Source: Cephalopachus bancanus
Lineage: Eukaryota; Chordata; Mammalia; Primates; Tarsiidae
Assembly: GCA_027257055.1 (NCBI GenBank)
Contig: JAPVLO010000161.1
Span: 2,232,001-2,296,000, forward strand
Length of the DNA: 64,000 nucleotides
Reading direction: 5' to 3'
The notes under the pieces are model-generated. The model saw only the letters and a program-made list of their open reading frames with translations. It made no database searches and was not told the DNA's origin. Both the position numbers and the translations under genes were made by a program. Shown here one piece after another: positions 1 to 12,408 of the stretch (position 1 is its first letter; each line of letters opens with the position of its first letter).

Positions 1-40
1 TATCAGATTTATGGTTGATGACATTTTTTCTTTGCACTCT

Positions 41-325
41 TTTTTTTTTTTTGAGTTGGAGTCTCACTCTGTCACCCAGACTGGAGTGCAGTGGCTGCTC
101 CCGGTCACCGCAGCCTCCACCTGCTGGGCCCCGGCAATCCTTCCGCCTCAGCCTTCCAAGTAGCCGGAATTACAGGCATGCGCTACCACACCCGGCTGAT
201 TTTTTGATTTATTGTAGAGATGAGGTCTTGCTGCCCAGGCGGGTCTCGAACCCGCTGGCTCAGGCAATCCACTCACCTCAGCATCCCAAAGGCGGGGGAT
301 TACAGGCTGAGCCACTGAGCCCGGC
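41..325 (-). mobile_element. Alu, young lineage-specific type, full length
   Basis: Antisense copy starting with a T run (the poly-A tail). It has the shortened left arm 'ttgctgcccaggcgg' and the 'ggctgctcccggtc' right arm of the young type. It is flanked by the duplication ttctttgcactcttt (about 26-40 and 326-340). Confidence 0.95.
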
Positions 326-1388
326 TTCTTTGCACTCTTTAAATATGTTATCCACTGCCTTCTGGGCTCTAATGATTTCTAATGAGAAGACAATCATTAT
401 TTTTATTGGGATCCCCCTTGAACATGAGTAATTTTGGTCTTGCTATTTCAAGATTTTGTCTTTTATTATTTTACTATGATGTGTCTGGTGTGGATCTCTG
501 CATTTATCCTACTTGGAGTTTGTTGAGATTAATGTTTCTCATCAAATTTGAGACCTTTTCAGACATTATTTTTTTCTAATATTTTTTCTGCTTCTTTCTC
601 TTTCTCCTCTCTTTTTCCATGCATGTCGTTGCACTGAATGGTGTTCCCACATTTCTCTGAGGTTCTACTCAGTTTTTTCCCTCTGTTCTTTAGACTGCAT
701 AATTTCTCTCAATCAATTTTCAAATTCAGAGATGTTTTTCATCTTCCAGTTCAAATCTACTGTTATCTTCCTCTACTGAATTTTGTATTTCCATTATTAT
801 ACTTTTTAGTTCCAAAATTTTTCTTTGGTTCATTTTTTAAAATCAGTTCTATTTCTTTTTTGGTATTCTCTATTTAGTGAGATATTGTCATTATATCTTC
901 CTTATTTAAATATAGTTTCCTTTAATTACATATTTATAATGCTTCTTTGAAGTCTTTGCCAAATTTAACATCCTCTCAAAAGCAGTTTCTGTTCCCTACT
1001 TTTATTATGAGTTGCACACTCCTATTTATTTGGATGTCATAATTTTTTGTTAAAAACTGAACATTTTAGGTTATATATTGTAACAACTCTGGAAACTGAT
1101 TTTCTTTCCTCTAACCTTCTGTGGAACTTGTTATTGTTTCTTGTTTATTTCTTTTGTGACTTGGCTGAACTGTTTTAGTGAAGTCTATTTCTCCCTCAAG
1201 GTATAGCCTCTAATGTTAATCCTTACAAATTTAGGCATACAGTCACCCTGGGATAACAGTGACTTTAGCAGGACTCTCTGAGCTTTCTTTTCTTTTAACT
1301 ATTTCCCTGTTCCTCCTGTAATGCTTACTGCCTCTGTAGGTTTTACACCCTGCTGTTAAGTGTCGCTAATTGCCAGCTGATTGCTCAT

Positions 1389-1699
1389 TTTTTTTTGTTT
1401 GTTTTTGTTTTTGCTTTTCTGAGTCGGAGTCTTACTCTGTCACCCAGGCTGGAGTGCAGTGGCACTCTCACGGCCACCCCAGCATCAACCTGCTGGGCTC
1501 CAGCGATCCTTCTGCCTCAGCCTTCAAAGTAGCGGAACTACAGGCACACACTACCATGCCCAGCTAATTTTTTTATTTATTGTAGAGACGAGGTCTCACC
1601 ACATTACCCAAGCTGGTCTTGAACCCGTGGGCACAGGCAATCCTCTTGACTCGGTCCCCCAAAGTGCTGAGATTACAGGCTTGAGTCACCATGCGCAGC
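1389..1699 (-). mobile_element. Alu, older lineage-specific type
   Basis: Antisense full-length dimer with a long T/G-interrupted tail. It keeps 'aaagtgctgagattacagg' and the 'ggccaccccagcatc' right-arm text that mark the older type. It is more diverged than the copy at 41. Confidence 0.93.
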
Positions 1700-2256
1700 T
1701 GCTTATTTGTATTTGACAATGCCTGAAGCAATCAAAATCAGATACCTTTGCAGAGGTAGTTTTTGAAGCCAGTCTTTGAGATTTCTCCTAACACCAAGAA
1801 GGCTTTTCTTAGCTCTCTCTTTCCCTGGTTCTCTCTGGTAAACATGTAAGCTGGCCTACAACTGAACTTGTTACTCTCATGGAGCTACGAGCTTCCTCTT
1901 AGTTGCTTACTACCAAAATCTTCCTTGCTTTCTAGAATATTATTAGGCTAGAATTTCCCCACACTCTAATTCTAGCGGTCAGTTATTTTGGGGAGAGCTT
2001 CAGAGATCTCTGTTTTATGGTCTGCCTCTTTCCCTGGGCACAATTCTTCCCTACTGCTTTGGTGGTGGAGACAGTAGCCTGCTTCTCTCTGAGTGTTATT
2101 CTTGCTTTACAGGTAAGACTTTGGGCAGGAGCAATAGCCTCTGGTCTTCTCAGCTTGTCTCTCCCAATGTGGAACCTCTGCTCTATGAGCAAGCCAGGGC
2201 CAGAGAAATTAGAACCCCAGTATTGTCAGCCTGCCACATCTAAAAGTTTTAATTTC

Positions 2257-2540
2257 TTTTTTTTTGAGTTGGAATCTCACTCAGTCGCCCAGACTGGAGT
2301 GCAGTGGCCGCTCCTGGCCACCGCAGCCTCGACCTGCTGGGCTCCGGCAATCCTTCCGCCTCAGCCTTCCAAGTAGCTGGAATTACAGGCATGCGCTACC
2401 ACGCCCGGCTGATTTTTTGATTTATTGTAGAGATGAGGTCTCGCCTGCCCAGGCGGGTCTCGAACCCGCGGGCTCAGGCAATCCACTCACCTCAGCCTCC
2501 CAAAGGCGCGGGATTACAGGCTGAGCCACCGAGCCCGGCT
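2257..2540 (-). mobile_element. Alu, young type, full length
   Basis: Antisense copy, little diverged, with CpG sites preserved ('gtctcgaacccgcgggc'). The target duplication aagttttaatttct is exact at about 2244-2257 and 2541-2554. Confidence 0.95.
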
Positions 2541-3171
2541 AAGTTTTAATTTCTACCCTAAAAGTGGGGTCTGGGTGAAAGAAGGAACCCCCCCCCACCC
2601 CGCCCCGCCCCAGACCTCTCAGTTGTTCTTGCCTGGGTTAGAGCTTCCACAACTCAGAGGTAGTGGGGGAAAAGAAATGCTGGTGGACAGCCCCTCCTGG
2701 GAAGATATAATGGCCCTCAATTGGGATTTGAGGGAGAGTGAATCCTGTGTTTTTGATTGCACCCACCCAGAATGGAGCCTCAGTCACTATGTGGGGAGGA
2801 AAGGGGGAGTGCATGGAGAGGAAGGAGGTCATGGCTCAGATGCCACAGAGTCTCATTGTTCTTATTGTGATTTAGTAGATTTTCTTGAATAAGCTTCTTC
2901 ATTTGTTATATGCCTTCAGGACAATTTCCAGAGACTTCAAATGTTGTTTATAAATCATTTTCACCAGTTATGGTTGTTTCACTGTGGAGAGGGTGCACAG
3001 AGCTCCTTGTACTGTCATCCTGAAAGTTGTCACCAGTCCATATTGCTTTGAAAGTTGCATAATTTTACATCCTTCTTTATTCATTTGTCTTAATAATTTT
3101 TTTACTTCATTACAAACTCTTCATAAATGTCGTAAGCTCTTCTCCCTCTCAACTAGAGTAAGGTTGAGAGT

Positions 3172-3262
3172 AAGGCTGAGGCAGAAAGCTCGCCTGAGTC
3201 CAGCAGGTCGGTAACTGTGATTGTGGGCGACAGAGTGACACTCCAACTTAAAAAAAAAAAGA
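3172..3262 (+). mobile_element. 5'-truncated Alu right arm
   Basis: Only the last 90 nt of an Alu (from 'ctgaggcagaaagctcgcc' to 'actccaacttaaaaaa'), with an internal deletion after 'cagcaggtc'. The duplication gagagtaagg flanks it (about 3164-3173 and 3264-3273), so it is a separate short insertion. It is not a fragment of the next Alu. Confidence 0.8.
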
Positions 3263-3267
3263 GAGAG

Positions 3268-3335
3268 TAAGGACTGATGGTTGGCTATGGGGCAGGCAGA
3301 ATGTAAATAATAGGGAGGCTAAACAATCCATAGAT
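3268..3335 (+). repeat. Dispersed local repeat, copy A
   Basis: The first ~54 bases match 5494-5547 with about four differences: the shared core begins 'aggactgatggttggctat' and runs through 'ggcagaatgtaaataata'. When the Alu at 3336 is removed, the following 'tcttttcccca' also lines up with copy B. The family is not recognised. Confidence 0.7.
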
Positions 3336-3625
3336 AGCCGGACTCGGTGGCTCAGCCTGTAATCCCGTGCCTTTGGGAGGCTGAGGTGAGTGGATTGCCT
3401 GAGCCCGTGGGTTTGAGACCCGCCTGGGCAGTAAGACCTCATCTCTACAATAAATCAAAAAATCAGCCGGGCGTGGTAGCGCATGCCTGTAGTTCCAGCT
3501 ATTTGGAAGGCTGAGGCGGAAGGATTGCCGGAGGCCAGCAGGTCGAGGCTGCGGTGGCTGGGAGCGGCCACTGCACTCCAGTCTGGGTGACAGAGTGAGA
3601 CTCCAACTCAAAAAAAAAAAAAAAA
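3336..3625 (+). mobile_element. Alu, young type, full length
   Basis: Sense copy with 'cccgtgcctttgggagg', 'gggcagtaagacctc' and 'ggctgggagcggcc'. The target duplication aatccatagat lies at about 3325-3335 and 3627-3637. It split dispersed repeat copy A. Confidence 0.95.
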
Positions 3626-3699
3626 AATCCATAGATCTTTTCCCCATAAATTACACATAAATTATTGTGCAACAGTTCATCAAGCTGGAGATACTATAT

Positions 3700-3960
3700 T
3701 TTAATACTTTTTAAAAAATTTTAGCACTGTTTTAGATTTATAGAAAAATTGGGAAAATAGTACAAATTTTCCATAATCCTTATACCCAGTTTTACCTATT
3801 ACTGAAATCTTACATTAGTTCACAATTTACTTTAGTTTTACTTCTAATTTTTTACTCTGTTAAATAAAGCTGTGATGAACATCTTTGTGCACACATATTC
3901 TTTTGTATTTTTGGTTATTTAATTGGGGTATATTTTTTCAGAGGCATAATTATTCAAAGG
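3700..3960 (-). mobile_element. L1M fragment, antisense
   Basis: 'tgttttagatttatagaaa' followed by 'taaataaagctgtgatgaac' and 'cttttgtatttttggttat' matches antisense text typical of old L1M 3' regions. Diverged and without a frame; edges are uncertain. Confidence 0.45.
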
Positions 3961-4213
3961 ATTTTAGAACATATTTGTCTCTAAAATCAAAGTCCTTTAA
4001 CTTGAGTCTATTACCAAAACTGTGATTTCTAGGTTTAGTCACGTAAAAGGTGTACCTCTTTAGCATAGCCTCTAGCAAATGATGATCCTGAAGCTAAATG
4101 GTTTCCAAGAATTGATTGAAGTCCTAGGTACTAGATGATCTTGACACCCCTTGGCAGATTTAGTCAAGCCTAACCATGCCAGTCACACTTACTGATAAGG
4201 CTAATCATGCTTT

Positions 4214-4227
<14 letters not shown>

Positions 4228-4245
<18 letters not shown>

Positions 4246-4526
4246 TTTGAGCTGGCGTCTCACTCTGTCACTCAGACTGGAGTGCAGTGGCCACTCCCGG
4301 CCACTGCAGCCTCTACCTGCTGGGCTCCGGCGATCCTTTCACCTCAGCCTTCCAAGTAGCCAGAATTACAGGCATGCGCTACCATGCCGGCTGATTTTTT
4401 ATTTATTGTAGAGATGAGGTCTCGCCAAGTTGCCCAGGCGGGTCTCGATCCTGCGGGTTCAGGCAATCCACTCACCTCAACCTCCCAAGGCGCGGGATTA
4501 TGGGCTGAGCCACCCACCGAGCCCGG
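4228..4526 (-). mobile_element. Alu, intermediate type
   Basis: Antisense copy that combines the older 'gccaagttgcccaggcgg' junction with the younger 'aaggcgcgggatt' and 'ccactcccggccact' segments, so it sits between the two generations. It has a long T tail and a probable short duplication around 'atgctt'. Confidence 0.92.
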
Positions 4527-6952
4527 CTATGCTTAAATATATTAGACTGTTAGCATTTCCAATTCAACCACAAGACAGAGAATAAACAAAAGTTACTTAA
4601 ATTTGGTTCTATGTGATGAAATGTTTGTCTACACCAGTAATTCTCAAAGTGTGGTTCCCAGACCAGTAGAATCATCAGCCTGCAGAGGTCAGATAGCCAA
4701 GGCTAATGCTAACATTTCAGTATAGGAGTCAAAAACCCTTGGACCTTAAAATCTGACATCCATATCCTCACATCCAGCCCCAAGTGCTTGTGTGTTTCTG
4801 TTGCAAACATTTTACCTTTCCCTAGTTGATAAGATAAAGGATGAAGGAGAGATATAAGATTAACTTTATGATAATCATCTAGGAGTGATCTGATATAGGA
4901 AAAGGATGCAATGAATCATTAATGTTATAAAACCACTCCTTGGTATTCAGGTCAGCCTGACTGGCTGGAAGGTTGTTGGGCTCAGAGCACATAGCAGACA
5001 AGCTCAATGTACTCTCTGAACTGAGATTTGAGAGCAAAGTCCTACTACTGCCTATTCATCTCCTGCCATGAATAACTCCCATGATGTAGAGAGAGGGCTC
5101 CTGAAATGTTTTTTTGTTTTGTTTTATTTGAAGGCCATTGAGGCACCTGAGTAGCCATTGGCCAATGGCTCACTATGAGTGACACTGGCAGCGGGGAACA
5201 ATGGATGCACAGCCTAGGAGAGTCCTCCTCATAGAATGCGTGAATGTTTTTTTGAGTCTCTGCAGTAAAGCTGCACCAATATGCCTTCCTTCACCTACTC
5301 CAACAGTGATGAGAATACAAGTGTGATAGCAGTAAACACAAGGCTTCGTTTGCATACCCTTTTATAAATGCTGGCGAATTACAAATGTTTATAGAGGCTT
5401 CGAAGTATAAGGACCAAGGCAAACTCTAACAAGTTTAGGGGTTCCCCTAGAGTTCAGGAGCTCTAACTTCTTCCTCACAGTCCCTTTAGAGTTAGGACTG
5501 ATGGTTGGCTATGCAGCAGGCAGAATGTAAATAATACAGAGGCTTCTTTTCCCCAGTCCTGAGTACTGGAGATTGGGAACTAGGGGAAAGGGAGAAGAGA
5601 AGGGTAACATTTAACTCTGCCCAGGTCTAAAGGTAGGAAACTAGAAGTGAAAAGGGATGGTTTTACCTGGAGAAAGACAAACCAGTCAGAGCCAGAGAAG
5701 GGTTTAGTTCCCCTCTCTGACATAAAGTAGGGCTTACATCTGATCTTTGACTGAGAAGCAACGAAGGAAGAATGTGGGTTTCTAGAAGGGCTCATGTGCA
5801 GGAACCCCACTCCTAGGTAGGCAAAGTGGACAAAGTAGGTCTAAACTTTATAGCTCCCACTCCTGCACCAAAATTTAATAAGTATAAAGAGCTACCTAAA
5901 AAAGAGGTAGGGAAAGCTGCACATTTTATTGTAATCCCAAATGCTTCCCAGGTTTTACCAATTTGGGGTACAAATGATATTACATTAGCAGTTAATCCTA
6001 AATATATCTAATGCCAAACTCTATCTGCACAATTTTCAGACTTCTGCCCCATTGGGTTTCCCTCCTCATTATGACGTCCCTAGAGTGCTCAGAAAGTCTT
6101 CCAGGTGCTCCCCCTGGAGGGAGCCTGGCCCACTGCCCAAGTCCTGCTCCAAACTGTGACCTGAGACTTCCCCTGGGGCCAAGAGCTCTGTCAGACTCAT
6201 CAGTGGTCTGCCCACAAGCTGAACTGTTCTGGGACACCCTGTTACTCTACCAAGAGAAGCAAATAGCTCTTGGTCATTTGTTTTATTTGGTCTTGGTATG
6301 AGGAGAAATTAAGAAGTCCAGGCAAAAGAGCACTCTGGAGTTCAGAGACCAGACAGGTCAGTAAGTAGTGCATTTTTATGGACACCAATATGTACCATAC
6401 AAACTGACATTTCTAATAACTGCCTTTGATAAATAGCAGTATGCTACAGCGCTCAGTGGTTTCATCTTGGCTTTAAAATTAAGACACATAATATAACTTG
6501 CACATGCAATTTTTCTGTTTTTTTTCCCTCAGAGCTAATCTTCACAGATTGTCAGAGATGATAATGATTGTTGCTCACTCTGGTAGCTCTGGCTTGGCAG
6601 AAGACTGCAGAAAGAAACTGCCTAACAATATTAGTCCTTTACACCAGGTTCAGCGAGTGTTGCCCTGGACAACGTGGGATGGGGAACATGCAAGTGATGG
6701 AGTGGTGGAGAAGGTGTGGGGGAGAGGGCATAGAATCATCATAGAGGGACTGTTTTTGAGGAATTTATCCCCATTTCCGGGGAGAAAAATTTGGTCAATT
6801 TCCATGGAGGCATTAGAGAACTTTTTTTAACATTAATTTTATTTTTTACTTCTAAAACCTTCATTAAAATTTTTTGCTAGAAAAGTAATACATAAATGTT
6901 TAAGTGAACCAAATAATTCAGAGGCATATAATAGTCATTCCCTTATTCCCTC
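4527..6952. other. Intergenic stretch, mostly unrecognised
   Basis: No gene found. 4638-4760 resembles a diverged MER5-type DNA transposon ('tctcaaagtgtggttccc'). 5494-5560 is copy B of the local repeat also present at 3268. The rest, including a GC-richer block at 6050-6240 with open frames under 100 codons, shows no domain or known repeat that I recognise. Confidence 0.5.
5494..5560 (+). repeat. Dispersed local repeat, copy B
   Basis: Uninterrupted counterpart of copy A at 3268. It runs from 'ttaggactgatggttggc' to 'aggcttcttttcccc'. Both copies lie 2.2 kb apart in the same orientation. Confidence 0.7.
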
Positions 6953-7485
6953 TGTATTAGTCAGAGTTCTCCAGAAAAACAGAACCAATAAGACATGATA
7001 GATATAGATGATATAGACATAGATAAGAGAAAATTTATTATGGGAATTGACTCTATAATTATGGAGACTGAGAAGTCTCACGACATGCTGTCTGCAAGTT
7101 GAGAATCAAGAAAACTAGTGTTGTGATTCAGTCTGAGTCCAAAGGCCCAACGACTAGAGTAGACAGCTGCTGGTGTAAGTCCTAGGGTCCGAAGGCCCAA
7201 GGGGAACCAGGAGCTCTGATATCCAAGGGTGGGAGCAGATGGATGCCTTGGCTCAAGAAGAGAGAGAAAGAGTTCGCCCTCCTTCCCTTTTTTATTCTGT
7301 CCAAGACTTTAACAGACTGGATAATGCCTACCCACACTGGTGAGGACAGATCTTTACTCAGTCTACGGATTCAGATGCTAACCTCTCCAGGAAACACCCT
7401 CACAGACAACCCAGAAATAATGTTTTATCAGCTATCTGGGCATCTCTTAACCCAAGTAAGTTGACACATAAAATTAACCCTGACC
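6953..7485 (-). mobile_element. MLT2-type solo LTR (ERVL)
   Basis: Starts 'tattagtcagagttctcc' and ends 'gttgacacataaaattaacc'. Its reverse complement matches the LTR at 45995, for example 'tttctgggttgtctgtgagg' and 'gtgtgggtaggcatta'. This is the long terminal repeat of the old ERVL family, antisense here, with no internal retroviral genes beside it. Confidence 0.8.
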
Positions 7486-10400
7486 CTCTTTAATCTCACC
7501 ATTCTCAGTTTGCTATTTTTTCTATGTTTATTTAAATATATCTAAACATATTCACATCTGTGGGGCGTTTTTCCCATAAGGCAGTTCTAATCATCAATAC
7601 TAACGCATGTGTCTCTAGTGCCAGGAACACAAACTCACAGCAGTGTTCAGAGCCATAATCATAATCAAAGCTATCATGTTAATATATCTACTACTTAACA
7701 GGCTCTATTCTTAGCCCCTTGGCTGTCCCTTTATTATTTTTTTTTTCTTACAGCAAACCTATGAGATAAGTATTATTATCATTTCCGTGTTACAAATTAG
7801 AAGACTAAGACTGAGAGCTGTTAAATGGATTGTCATTTGACTGTAGATCTGTGATGGCAGAAACCCTGACTATGAATGAGCAGGTTCATTCAAATAGCAA
7901 ACAGTTAAGAATTGTTTGAACCCAGATGTGCCTAGCTACCATATTACATTGACATCCTTGAGGCAGTGACATTGGAGAGAGGGTACAAAGGTTTGCACTT
8001 TGGGCACCACCCCCAGTCCCTCCCCAGTCCCCCCACCGCACCCCCGCCGTCAGCCCATGGGAATCACAACAAAGCTTTCCCTTCTGAGCCTGCCCAGATT
8101 CAGGATTGGTGTCTACCAGGCATGGTAAGTAGAACACCCAGGTTAGAGCTCCTACCTCATGGAACAGCCCAGTTTCATTCCATCAAACATCTCTGTGAAA
8201 ATGACTCTTTGTGTTCAGAATGCCTACAAAGGAAGACAAACAGCAAAGCCCTCAAGAGACTGGTCAAGGGTCAGTGCTTCTGCCTTGCTGACTGAGGAGA
8301 AACAAATGAAAAAAATGAATGGATGAACATGCTCTGGAAAGGTACTCACAGTACCTCAGTTTACTCTCTGAATGGTAGAGTGATTTTATGGATAAAGATA
8401 CAGAAGCTCATAGAGGTTCAATGAGGCTGTAAGGGCAAGAGTCCACATGGTCTAACTACCAGTCCAAGGCTTCTCCCACAATTAACTCTGTGAAATGCCT
8501 TCATGTCTCACTTCAGTGCTGCAGTGTGTGAGCACACAGGGGTATGTATACGGGGCCAATTTGCTCTGCTGTTACCTCCAGCTTCTGTCTCTTGACATCT
8601 CAACACCTAGAAGCTAAGGCAGCCTAGGAAGAAATTAAAGAATCAGATGGGAGCTGTTTTTCTACTACGATATTGCAAAAAAAATGCTCCCTCCCCTAAA
8701 CATGCCTGTCTGACTGTTTGTTTTCTGTTACCAACAGGGAAGACGAGCTATGCAACTTAGGGCAAGGAAGAGGGAACTGAATTTGCCTCCTAGCTGGGCA
8801 GGGTGCTGAGGGAAGGGGGAAAAAAAGCAACATCCAAATGCCTTCAGGTGACACGAGCAGAGGGACCCTCTTGGAAGTGGAATTGCAGACAGGATCCAGA
8901 GGCTACACAACCCAGAGGAACTGATGTAGACCTGCAGGAGCAGTGTCACACACAGCAAGGCCAGCAGCCTGGGGTGGCCAATGCCGGTGACTCTCTCAGT
9001 ATTGGGGTCCTGAGTGTGGATTGAGGAGGCAGGTTCCCGAAGACTCCAGGTGGCGAGATAAGTTAGGAGCTTCTGCAAGGGAGGCTAACAGGGAAGGCGG
9101 TCTTTCCTGAGACAAACCAGACAACAGTGTTACTATTTTCACATCGACTTATACTCAGTTATAGCTGCAGGCTGAAAGGGCTGACCCAGAGGGGAAAGAA
9201 TACTACTTATTTTATCTTTTCCCAGTTGCATGTAATGCCTCAAACTCACTCATAAAAAGGGCCAACACTGTAAAAGCTGAATTTGAATGGCAGATCTATA
9301 TTTGTTTCTGAGATAAGTACATTTTTGAGGCTTGAGGGTCCATTTTTTGGAGCCAACTGTCTCACAGCCTCCCTTCTATTCCTTCCCCCACTACCCTTAA
9401 GCCACGACAAACACACATACACACATCCCTGCACCCAGCACTTCTGCCCTTGCCCGTTGGGTTGCATTTTCTCATCTTGCTTCAGTTGACCTTGTTTACA
9501 TTAAGGGAAATCAACCAGTCCTAAGGAGGTTCTTCTGCTGTTCCTCCACTTGGCAGCTTGTTAATTCTCCAGAGAGGATTATGTTTGAAGGCAAGCACTG
9601 CCTTTATCTTATTGTGATGCTGTACTCTGATTTTCCTGCTGCCGCTTTGAATAATCAGTATTTTAAAAGAAAGGGAAGAAAGAAATGGTTAACCTCTTCA
9701 TTGGCCTTCAGCGTGGTGGCTCCAGTGAGCTGTCAGGAACAGCGTTCCGTAACAAATGAGATTATACCTCTCTTCATTATCCACCCTTTTCATCTGAGTA
9801 CAGTAGCAGTGCTGAGACTTTCAGGGATCACATCAACCAAATCCTGAGTTAGAGACATTTAAATTCAAAGATCCACACTCGATTGTACCTGTTCTTTCCT
9901 GGTTACTGTGGTGAATTTGGGGTTTGACTGTAACTCCTCATCTTAAAGTAAACGGAAGCTTTTTTTGAGCTTGTTGAAAAGTTTTTTCAACATGCATCCC
10001 AGGCAGCAGAGCCGCAAAGGGAGTATAAACGCAAGAGGAGCCCAACTTGAGATTTTCGTTTTAGCCCTGTGCATTCAAAGCAGTAATCTACATTGTGCCA
10101 CGCAAAGTGGTGAGTGACTATGCTAGGAGGATTAAAGGATTATTTATTTTAATCCACTGGAACTCAAACCGTGGCCCCTCTATCAGTAACATTAATAACT
10201 ATAATGGACTGAATTCACATACCTCTTTTCTTCAAGATTCTCAGAATGTTTTCACCAAATGTAACTTACCAAATCACAGATTAGTTTTTAGAGCTGGGAA
10301 GAGCCTTAGAGATCAACCAGTCAAACTCCTTATTTAAAGATAAAATTTGAGGCCCAGGAAAGTTCAACGACTTAGTCCAGGTCTCACAACCACCTACTGT

Positions 10401-10880
10401 CAAAGCAAAATTCAAGCCCAGACCCCTAGATTTTTAGCCTGGGGTTGCTTTCCCCAGAGACCCTGACCTGTGGATTTACATCCAGCATTGGCATCACCTG
10501 GCAGTGTAATGGAAAATTAGAATATCTGGCTACACCCTAAACCTTCTGAATCAGAATTAGCGTTTTAACAGAGCCCTCCATGTTTGTGTGAATGTTAAAG
10601 AATGAAACTTCTTCCTTCATATCTCTTTGCCATTGTCCCTTACCTCTGTGACCTTTGCACTTGACATCAGTACCAATTTCTGGACATGCCCAAGAGAGTC
10701 CAGTACAAAAGTCAGTCAAGTAAGTACAAAAATAGTGTGGAAAGAGCATTCTCTACTGAAAGAAAAATGTTAGAGTCCATTTGACCATGATAATGGAAGG
10801 AAAAGATCAGGAAAGGAGCCTCCTGTTCCCAAAAGTTTTTGTGGAGAACTTACCCTGTACACTTTGAAAAACCAGGTCCA
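7486..10880. other. Intergenic stretch with old SINE remnants
   Basis: No gene. MIR remnants in reverse lie near 7690-7880 ('cctatgagataagtattatt') and 8340-8490. A diverged ancient SINE/LINE piece is at 10290-10440 ('ttgaggcccaggaaagttc'), and a MER5-like fragment at 10470-10565 ('ggcatcacctggcag'). The other parts (8500-10280) show nothing that I can name. Confidence 0.5.
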
Positions 10881-11172
10881 GCCGGGCTCAGTGGCTCAGC
10901 CTGTAATCCCGTGCCTTTGGGAGGCTGAGGTGAGTGGATTGCCTGAGCCCGCGGGTTCGAGACCCGCCTGGGCAGTGAGACCTCATCTCTACAATAAATC
11001 AAAAAATTAGCCGGGCGTGGTAGCACGTGCCTGTAATTCCGGCTACTCAGAAGGCTGAGGCGGAAGGATCGCCGGAGCCCGGCTGGTCGAGGCTGCGGTG
11101 GCCTGGAGCGGCCACTGCACTCCAGTCTGGGCAACAGAGTGAGACTCCAACTCAAAAAAAAAAAAAGAAAAG
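10881..11172 (+). mobile_element. Alu, young type, full length
   Basis: Sense copy with many intact CpGs and 'gcctggagcggccactgc'. The target duplication aaaaaccaggtcc is exact on both sides (about 10867-10879 and 11173-11185). Confidence 0.96.
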
Positions 11173-11605
11173 AAAAACCAGGTCCTTGCCCTGAAGAAGC
11201 TTATAATCAAGTAAGAGTGAAAAACACAGTGCCTGAGGAACAAAAATAGAGCCATTAAATACTAAACCAGGATATAAAGAGTCTAGAGCAATAGGTATAA
11301 ACATGTAGGCTCAATGGGACTGGAGTGCTCAGGGAAAACTTCCATTGGGATCTCCTCTAATTCATCCTCCTCCCTGTTCCCAAAAAGGAATCTCTAAACT
11401 GCAATTTGGCCAACTCTCATCTTCTAGTAACTTGCCACTGCCTTTAGGGTAAAGTCCAAAATTACCAGAGTAGTTCCAGTAGTCTCTCTTAAGCCTCAGC
11501 ACCCTCTTTCTCCATAGCCCTTTCTCACACCCTCATGCCCCAGGAACACTAGACTGCTTGCAGTTCCCTAGTTTGCTATGCCTTCTTTGGCCCTGAGCAA
11601 GAGAC

Positions 11606-11882
11606 TTTTTTTTCTTTCTGAGTTGGGATCTTACTCTATTGCCCAAACTGGAGAGCAGTGGGATGATGATGGCTTACCTCCTGGGCTCAAGCAGTCCTGC
11701 CTCAGTCTCCTGAGTAGCTGGGACTACAGGTGCACATGACCATACCCGGTTGATCTTAATTTTGGGGGGGACAAGGTCTCACTATGTTGCCCAGGCTGGT
11801 CTAAAACTCCTGGCCTCAAGCAATACTCTTGCCTTGGCTTCCAAAAGTGCTGGGATTACAGGCATGAGCCACGGTGCCTGGC
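11606..11882 (-). mobile_element. AluJ-like element
   Basis: Antisense copy with standard Alu text ('ctcactatgttgcccaggc', 'tcctgagtagctgggac') and none of the lineage-specific changes of its neighbours. Heavily diverged. The duplication gcaagagact/gcaaggggct flanks it. Confidence 0.88.
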
Positions 11883-12031
11883 AAGGGGCTTCTTATATAT
11901 GGAATGTGTTCTCCCTTCCCCACCCCTTCATCTAACTAATCATTTTCCTTCCTTATGATCTCTGACTGGAGATTAAGAAACAGCCTCCAAAACTTGAATA
12001 TGCCCCTCTTCTATATTCCCTTTATGCCCTG

Positions 12032-12408
12032 TGTTATGAACTGAATATTTGTGCTCCCTCTCAATTTATACGTTGAAGCCCTAACACCCCAATGGGATGG
12101 TATTCGAAGGTAGGGCTTTGGGGAGGTAATTAGGTTTAAATGAGGCCATAAGGGTGGGGTCCCATGATGAGATTAGTGCCTTCATAAGAAAAAGAAAAGA
12201 CCAGAATGTTTCTCTCTCTCTTCACCATGTGAGGAGACAGCAAAAAAGTAGTTATCTACTTGCTAGGAAGAGGAATCTCACTAGAAACTGAACCCTGCCA
12301 GAGGCTTAATGTTGGACTTTTGAGCCTTTAGAACAGTGAGAAATAGACATCTCTTTAAGCCACTCAGTCTATAGTATTTTGTTATGGCAGCCCAAGTTAA
12401 CTAAGACA
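12032..12408 (+). mobile_element. MLT1-type LTR (ERVL-MaLR)
   Basis: Begins 'tgttatgaactgaatatt' and carries 'gaagccctaacaccccaatg', 'gtgccttcataagaa' and the ending 'caagttaactaagaca'. It is a solo LTR inserted in the L2, with a short ccctgtg duplication. Confidence 0.85.

Larger units (their letters stand above)
1..3060 (-). mobile_element. Ancient L1M-type LINE relic, antisense, cut by four Alus
   Basis: The unique-looking parts (1-40, 341-1388, 1700-2256, 2541-3060) read as one old mammalian L1 in reverse orientation. The stretch 345-800 follows the familiar antisense L1M text: 'ccactgccttctgg', 'gtgtctggtgtggatctctg', 'tttatcctacttggagtttg', 'tctctgaggttctactcag'. The part near 2880-3010 resembles the antisense 5' region of such elements. 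No reading frame survives. The Alus at 41, 1389 and 2257 inserted into it later, and a truncated Alu lies just beyond. Family assignment is from memory of the consensus, so the exact subfamily is open and the boundaries are approximate. Confidence 0.6.

Noticed and set aside
6953..7485. A complete endogenous retrovirus
   Set aside because: Only an LTR is present; no gag, pol or env text is found beside it or beside the other MLT2 and MLT1 copies.
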